The notes under the pieces: generated by a model
Database searches by the model: none
What the model was told of the DNA's origin: nothing
What the model saw: only the letters and a program-made list of their open reading frames with translations
Source: Styela clava
Taxonomy: Eukaryota > Chordata > Ascidiacea > Stolidobranchia > Styelidae
Reading direction: 5' to 3'
NCBI RefSeq assembly: GCF_964204865.1
Contig: NC_135259.1
Location: forward strand, 21,834,974-21,898,973
Length of the DNA: 64,000 nucleotides
Made by a program: the position numbers and the translations under genes
Shown: positions 57,172 through 64,000 of the stretch, in pieces
Numbering within the stretch: position 1 is the first letter of the stretch
Layout of the letters: each line of letters starts with the position of its first letter

Positions 57172-57778
57172 CAGGGGTGTGCAACCTTTTTCGCAGGCGG
57201 GCCAAATATCAATAACCGGGTTAAACCGCGGGCCGCACCTACATTTCACACAGGCTTTCTATTAGTTGCAGGCACAAAATGGTGTCTTTTTGTTATTGAT
57301 CTCATGGTCCTTACAGAAATGATGAGTTAAAACGCATTAAGTTCTTAGAACTGTAATTTAAAGATATATATTGTTGCACCCAATTTAAACGAATTCAGTG
57401 AGAAATTTTCTGCTGGATTCTTTTCCCGACTACTTTTATCCAAATTTGCTTAAATGGAAGTGCTATCAATTCGATGCGACGCCCATTTTAGAACAAAAAT
57501 ATATTACCGAAAAGTGCCATATTTGAAGCCATGACTTTTTCAAATGTGGGAAGTAACTTGATTGAGAGGTTTTCAGTAAAATGCGCCAAGTTTCATTTCC
57601 AAATAATTTTCTGTCAAATCTTATTCTAGGTTCGATTTAGACAACATCAACTGATAGGCTGGAACCAAAACTCATTTAGCTATTTTATCTTTTAATATTA
57701 AAATTTTTCAAACTGCTATTCAGTTGCCTCCGCGGGCCGCACAATTTTCCCTTGCGGGCCGCACTTTGCACACCCCTG
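57172..57778. mobile_element. Non-autonomous hAT element (607 bp)
   Basis: Inverted ends CAGGGGTGTGCAACCT and CAGGGGTGTGCAAAGTG, with GCGGGCC subterminal motifs on both sides, are flanked by a perfect 8-bp duplication CTTTATAG (57164-57171 and 57779-57786). No coding sequence is visible. Confidence 0.9.
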
Positions 57779-57786
57779 CTTTATAG

Positions 57787-58068
57787 CACATACAGGTAGA
57801 GCAAGTGCTTACTTGCCTCTGCTAGCCTATCATTTATAAAAAGCCTAGATTAGAAAAAAAAATCGAATGCCTAATAGCAAGTATATGCTATTTTGATTGA
57901 AGACATAGAAAAGCCTAATATATCCTTTCACTGCTATTCCACCTTTAAATTAATTATTAGTCCCAATACCTGTCAACCTACTTATAACAAACTGCCTTTA
58001 CTGCAGAGTACATACAACAATAAGTGTGTTTCCATGGACAATATTACTAGGACGCGCATTTCTTATAT
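57787..58068. other. Gene-free stretch
   Basis: Nothing is recognised between two transposons. Confidence 0.4.
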
Positions 58069-58075
58069 GTTCAAC

Positions 58076-61000
58076 CAATGACATTAAACAACATGATGCG
58101 CAACTCAGGCATTTTTGGCCGAAGATCGTATCCGATAGCACGCTCCAATGCACATACTTACGAGACGAAAACGAGCGGATGTGTGCTGCTTTCAAGGCAT
58201 AGCACTAATGGTGTTCGTTCCTGCTTTGACAGTTGTTGTCGATTTTAATGATATATTGGAAAATTGAAGGTAGAAAGAAATCGGAAAAAAGTAAGGTAAA
58301 TACTATTGTTGTATATCACACCCGGGCATCGCACTGTTAAGTACATGTGGGAAAGCCAGCTTTTGTCAAATACTACGAAGTTATTAAATCAGTACGGTAC
58401 GTAGTTGCCCATTTGCCGAAATTGCATATTTACTTACCCCTTACGGTTTCAAATAGTTCATGCACCTCCAATTAGATTATTTTTAATCAGTGAGGATATA
58501 TACTCATTGCTGTAACATACTATTGCTCATTCACTTTTATTTGCGTATTGAATCAAAGGGTTAACAAGTTCACCTAACATTTCACTCATACCGGTCTATA
58601 TTGTATAGTAATTTTCTGACTAAACCCCTTTATTAGTTGGTTTATATACCAAATTCAGTAAAACATTTTTTACATAAAACATGAGATATTGGATTTATTA
58701 GCTTTTCCAATCTAAATCATATAGACTGCTTTATTTATTCTTAACGAAAATTATTAAATCTCCTCTCTTTCTTTAGATGTAAAAGTTGTGGGAAAACCTG
58801 TCTACGCATTGTGGGACTCCTGCAGCACAAGAGGCAATAGCAAAAATAGAAAGTATATCAATCAAGTAATTAAGCCGACATAAAGCAAAACTTTCAACTA
58901 TTCGTCCAACCTCAATTTCCTATTATTTATTCACAGGACAACTGTAGCAGAAGGGGAGATATCAGAAGTCTGGCGACATATCAGTGACAGTGTGATTCCA
59001 AGAAATACAATCAGAATACTCCATAAATGTTTGCAATAGAAGAACAACCTATGGAGACATGCAAAGACATTTGACCCTCCGGTAGAGTTGTGTATGGCCC
59101 CTACATCCTGCAGGGCTTGAGGAAAATAACTAAAAATTCCAAAGCGTAAGATTGCATAAGCGGTCTTATTCGTAAAAAGGCACAAAACATGCCAGACATA
59201 CTTAAAACAGCTTTGGAAAATGAGGATTATGGGTCACTCACTACACCTGTGTTATATTTGATTCATCAACTTTTGGTAGTAGGCCTACTAAAAAAGAAAT
59301 TCAGGAAAGGGTATAATCATGATTCATGATAAAATACTGTTTTATATTTAGAACAACTTCAATCTAGACCAGGGATATCAAACTCGCGGCCCCGGAGAAC
59401 TTCCAGTGCGGCCCTCGGACGCTTAACAATAATTGTAATTGTATTTTGGAGTTTTTTTCATCTAAGTGTAATAGATTTTTCAACCCTTTTAAAGTGAAAT
59501 TGAATATTCACACAGAAAGCAATTTACTGAAAGTAGTTTTGGAAAATTAATTTTTTTGTTCACATTTTGACCCAATTAAGAATACACATCAAGCTAGCAA
59601 AAGAATACTTAAACACTTGAGTGAATAAATTGAACGCAAAGTACATGAAGAAGGTGGCATTTTCGAAGAAAATGGGAGTTGCAATATTTCTGCATTTCAC
59701 AAAATTTTGAAGCACATTGTTCAATTTGTCATATTTTCATCAGTACAATAAAAAAACACAATAAGCTCAGCAGTCAATATGACAATTTCGAAGACCAACT
59801 TCGAACAGAAAATTACCATGTGTTTGTATATTAATATAAATATACAACGAATTAGTTACTAAAAATTAATATCAATAATAATTCAAGCAATCCTATGCCA
59901 TGCAATGTGGCGCGAAATGTCGTGTCGAAAATATCTGTCATTTGTTTTTTTACTGATCTATTCATGAAATGATAAAAGAAACTTTTTTGCATTACTGGAA
60001 TTAATTAAACATTCGCAAAGATCCAGATTAACCCATGATCATGTGACCTCAAGTTAGAGTTGGTACTATGAAATCATTTCAGCCTTGCCTTAGTATGCTG
60101 GTGACACAAAAAAGATGCCAAACGTCAGGACAAATGTAATTAAAAAAACATTGAGTTTATACTGTAGTATTTTTGTTAATTTCAAGTCCATGTATTTAGA
60201 TTAAGTCATTTTTAGTGTATGTATTATTCTTTCCTTATCCAAAGCTTATTCAAAAATGATTTTGATGGTTGTATAAAGAATTTTATGATTTTTTGTAATA
60301 AATACAGTAACTTGCAATAATAGTGGAATGCAAATATTAATATGTAATTGCATTTGAAATTAAAGAAAATAATAAAACTTAATCCAACTGTTTAGTTGCA
60401 TCACAATATATGTCACAAACTAAAACTATCTGAAAAATATCTTTCAAGTATACATTATCAAAAAGTGTTTTTGGCCCTTTTTACAATTTCCAAAATGCAA
60501 TGCGGCTCACAAAAACCCTTGAGTTTGACACCACTGATCTATTCTAGACGATTCAAGCATTGCTTTGGGAAATAATATCACTGCAATTAAATTGAAAAAA
60601 TCTCGCTATATTGAATACAAAATCGTTGCTATCATAAAGGTAAACCAATGGAGGCAAAATTGAGAGTTCATGAGCTATGAACTTATGTTCTTTTCTTTGT
60701 CTTGAACTTTATATACTCCACAGCCCCTATTAATTTTTTTTAATTTTAATTACCATGTGATGGTCATACATATCTTTAACTTGTATTTTCTGTCATGATG
60801 TATTATCTCAATGTGTCAAACTTTTAATTAGTGTGCATATTTTGCTTCCAGATGACATAAATGTACAGTATTGTCTTGTTAATTACCTCAGCTTAGAGTA
60901 TTGACAAGAAAAAGGTGCCCGTAAATTACGTAAAAAATTTTTTAACTCTTTGTTATAATCAGAATTCACAATTAATAGGAATCATAAACAGCCAACAATC

Positions 61001-61815
61001 AATGAGAATTATATGCCAAATCCCTCAGAATAAATTTGTCTTCTAAAATCGCAGGGAGGCAAAACATATAGGTAGTTTCCATTCATACAAGTCTTTCAAG
61101 AAGACTTGCTCGAGCCAAACTAAATGAGCATCGTCAGATGATCGGTAAGTCTGCAAGTTGAATCAGCCCTGCAACCTCCTACATAGAAGATAATATTAAT
61201 TAGTGGGCTATGAACTAAATTCCTAAATTTAGACACAAACCTATCTACGAGGCATTATGTACCAGCAATGTTACCTACGGTTAACTAAATATGTAATATA
61301 TATGTCTAATAAATTAACCTACTAAAGCATGTTCGATAGGTGCAAACTTTGTGTTATGGAATTGTATCACAGCACCGTTAAGAGAAGTAAAAACAGTTTT
61401 GCATGACACTCTCTTTAAATGAAATTTCAATGTTTTAAGCGCAAACATTAAAATTACTAACTTTGTCATTATCTGCAAAATGTTCCACACAAATCTTTAC
61501 GCTATCGCGTTTGTAATCTTCTCTGATAAAAAAAAACGTCTATGATGTCCAGATTTACTCTTTACAGCTTGTCTGCCATTCCAGCTTCCCAAGTGAGCAA
61601 AACTTCTTAGATATAGAGATTATTTTCTTTCGTTACAGGCGCAAAAAGGCAGGCACTACACGTAAAGTAGACGCCGAGTAGCAAAAGCGAGCGGAAAACG
61701 GTCGCGAAAGGCGACGAGAAATATGTGCATTGGAGCGTATCATGAAATACAATCTTTCGCATGTAGTCTTATGGAGTGACGTCAGAGTTGCCTATCATGT
61801 TGTTTAATGTCATTG
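58076..61815 (-). mobile_element. P-like (THAP) TIR element, copy 2
   Basis: It is the same element as 11506-15313 in opposite orientation, 3740 bp long. Ends begin CAATGACATTAAACAACATG; flanks are a perfect but different 7-bp duplication GTTCAAC (58069-58075 and 61816-61822). The THAP-like remnant (Cys-Ser-Ala-Cys and Cys-Val-Glu-His-Phe on the minus strand) lies near 61480-61670, with stops between the halves. The nested hAT is retained. Different duplications show that the two copies are independent insertions, not a segmental duplication. Confidence 0.8.
59370..60536. mobile_element. hAT element nested in P-like copy 2
   Basis: Ends CAGGGATATCAAACTC and the complement of GAGTTTGACACCACTG. 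The flanks ATCTAGAC and ATCTATTC match at 6 of 8. It corresponds to 12796-13982 in copy 1. Confidence 0.8.
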
Positions 61816-61822
61816 GTTCAAC

Positions 61823-62145
61823 GATGTAACGTCATGGCGCGTCCTAGTACGTCCTACTTCTTCACCGGGTCTGAGTCCTATAATTCAAGGCGCTTATGCG
61901 TTATTTTCAGTTATAGCGACTTTCGATGTTTCTCGCAGATGACATTTTTGTGGCCTTTCTTCGTGGGGGATCCACCTGGGTTTAAATTTGTCACTTGTAA
62001 GTAATGGCATTGCAAGATGCGGTACCGTACCTCAACCTTCAAACTCACGATGGCAGATGAGGATTTAGTGTAAATAAACGGTACGGTAGCAGACTAAACA
62101 TTCAACGATACCGGTACGGTACCGTATCTCTCAATAACTTTTTAT
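61823..62145. other. Gene-free stretch with GGTACC/ACCGTA cluster
   Basis: No gene is recognised. A cluster of CGGTACCGTACC, CGGTACGGTA and GATACCGGTACGGTACCG lies at about 62020-62130, like the one upstream of AGGF1. Confidence 0.45.
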
Positions 62146-62146
62146 G

Positions 62147-62760
62147 TAGATAGATAGATAGATAGTTTATTTCGAAAACTCCATAACAAACCTAAATTTA
62201 AAATGGAGAATTCTGGAGGGCAAGCAAAACCTGCAAAAAAGTTTAAAACATGAAGTATCTCATGTGCCTGCCCACCAGCACGCACACAAAAACACAAGCC
62301 CAATTAAATGAAGCTTGGGCCAAACTTAAAAAACAAAATACACGATAGTAATAAACTTTCGGGCTGTTGTACTCTCTTTCAACAATTACGTTGATAATGA
62401 CCAATACCTACAACCTCATGCAAAGATAATGTGGGGAGTGGAATGTAATAAATTTGCGACGATAGTCATACTCATGAAGCCATGAAAGCTTTGGGAAAAA
62501 CCAAGCCACGAAAAACTACACTGATTGCTAGATTGGGCATTGCGGAAAAGGTGATAAGTGGTTTCATATACAAACAAACGCAAAACCATGGCGGCAAATT
62601 CGGTGTGTGGACACTCATAAAAGCAATTATTAGGAAAAACACTAATCACACGTGAGCAGGTCTGTAGCCTAATTGATACATTGACGTGGCCAACATTGTT
62701 AAAACAGTACCGGTATACACACAGAGAGAACAAATCAAAAATATACCACTAAATGAATGT
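62147..62760 (-). mobile_element. Possible LINE 3' end with (TAGA)n tail
   Basis: A short (TAGA)n tract at about 62147-62165 is followed by TTTATTTCGAAAACTCC. Read on the minus strand this is a body ending AATAAACTATC(TATC)n, a layout seen at 3' ends of several animal non-LTR retrotransposons. The minus-strand open frame 62733-62416 has no catalytic motif I can identify. Tentative. Confidence 0.35.
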
Positions 62761-63484
62761 TTAAAAATGTTACACTGCAAACTATTTACACATATATAGT
62801 TGAATACTCAGTATTCAAGCGGAATTTCTAGAAATAGCAGTATATCATACTCTTTGTCACAAAATAAAATATCTGAATCAATCCCTGTTGTATTCATCTT
62901 TCGATTCTGTTATGATGTCCGTATGTTGTCTTTATGCTGCCATGTAATGCTTACTAATGCTTACTTCTCAAGCCCGTATTCTTTTTATTTTGTATCACAT
63001 ATGCTGTATGGACAACCTATTTGACCATTAACTTATTTAATTTTTGTGAATGCTGTGATTGCTTCAACAACTGTTGGGTTAGTAGTATATCTTGATATAC
63101 GGACACCAACAGTATCTACCATTTTTCGTCCAAAACATTGGCAGCTTAAATACTAGACAAATACAAGTGAGTGAACAAAATTTATACATACTGACATAGC
63201 TTACTATAACCATTATTCATTTTTTTATTTGTTTGTATATTTTTCTTTTTACTGAGAACACGTACTACTCTTTTTTATCGATTCCTTTCCATCTTAAATT
63301 TGTACGCTCCAAAACTTACCTAGGTTTTATTTGCTCTCCCGATTCTATAGTCAATTGTTTTCTTTTTATCTATTATTTTATCGTCTACTGCTGATTTTGG
63401 AGTTGAAATAAAGTTATACTTATACCGTAGCTGTATAGCCTATCAAATGAAAATTTTTGCCACAGCTATCCTGTTTTGATTTGA
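62761..63484. other. Gene-free stretch
   Basis: No gene is recognised; T-rich on the plus strand. Confidence 0.4.
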
Positions 63485-63881
63485 GTTTTGCTTTCCGATT
63501 AGGTTTTGTTTTTATATTTGACTGTGCATAGTTTATATAGATTTTGTCTATTTTGTGTGTCTTTATTTGTAAAAAGTCACTGTTAATATGTTATTTTGCA
63601 TATTTCTGTTTTATTGTCCTTCACGTCAAACTTGTAAATGTTTTTGTTAACTGACTGTTGTATGTGTTCAGTTTATCCCTACGTCAGTTTTGCTTTCTGA
63701 TTGGATTTTGTTTTTATATTTGTCTGTGCATAGTTTATATAGATTTTGTGTGTCTTTGTAAAAAGCCACTGTTAATATGTTATTGTTTTGTTTTGCATAT
63801 TTCTGTTTTATTGTCCTTCACGTCGAACTTGTAAATGTTTTTGTTAACTGACTGTATGTGTTCAGTTTATCCCTATGTCTG
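63485..63881. repeat. Tandem duplication, unit about 202 bp
   Basis: Two diverged units start GTTTTGCTTTC (63485 and 63687) and share GTGCATAGTTTATATAGATT, TTTCTGTTTTATTGTCCTTC and TTAACTGACTGT. Small indels distinguish them. A partial third unit may continue to the window end. Confidence 0.85.
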
Positions 63882-64000
63882 TCTAATTTATTTTTTTCAT
63901 GTATATATGTATTTTGTTGTTGCGCATTCAATCATGTTATTGTGCTTCCTGTCTATCTCCATGTCTAGTTTATTTTTTCATGTTTTGTGTGTCGCAATAA

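Noticed and set aside
11506-61815. Segmental inverted duplication
   Set aside because: Similarity stops at the terminal repeats and each copy has its own 7-bp target duplication, so two transpositions explain it better.

Overview
This window is animal (metazoan) nuclear DNA, AT-rich, with spliced genes (GT-AG introns, polypyrimidine-AG acceptors) and a very heavy load of DNA transposons. Short introns, several intronless versions of genes that are multi-exonic in vertebrates, and P/THAP9-like, hAT and BEL/Pao elements together suggest an invertebrate deuterostome. A tunicate is my best guess, but that is inference and not demonstrated.

Host genes occupy about 19-42.5 kb. On the minus strand are an STK40 ortholog (six coding exons, 534 aa, exon phases consistent) and, upstream of it, an unrecognised four-exon, 431-aa proline-rich protein with two PPPY motifs. 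A 1.55-kb divergent intergenic region packed with ACCGGTA/GGTACC motifs separates that gene from three consecutive intronless plus-strand genes: AGGF1, an RNF212B-type RING protein and ZCRB1. A four-exon minus-strand SAP18 (157 aa) follows. Their families link to COP1-dependent ubiquitination (STK40), RNA binding and splicing (AGGF1, ZCRB1 of the minor spliceosome, SAP18 of ASAP/Sin3) and meiotic recombination (RNF212B).

The flanks (1-19 kb and 42.9-64 kb) are transposon territory. An apparently intact BEL/Pao retrotransposon (42898-50092; 607-bp LTRs, 5-bp target duplication CAACA, one 1974-codon ORF) sits about 0.4 kb upstream of the SAP18 start codon. A P-element/THAP9-like transposase pseudogene (about 50.9-55.4 kb, minus strand) is split by a complete hAT element (52088-54801, target duplication CGCTAGAC) and abuts a second, ZBED5-like hAT pseudogene. 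Two copies of a 3.7-3.8-kb terminal-inverted-repeat element with a THAP-like remnant lie at 11506-15313 and, inverted, at 58076-61815. Each has its own 7-bp target duplication and each carries the same nested hAT. The first copy lies inside another hAT (11423-16373), giving a three-level nest.

More than a dozen short non-autonomous elements, many with perfect 8-bp target duplications, and a tRNA-derived SINE family fill introns and intergenic space. No rRNA gene, CRISPR array or convincing tRNA gene was seen. Everything was read by eye: family assignments rest on motif recognition, and no database search was run.
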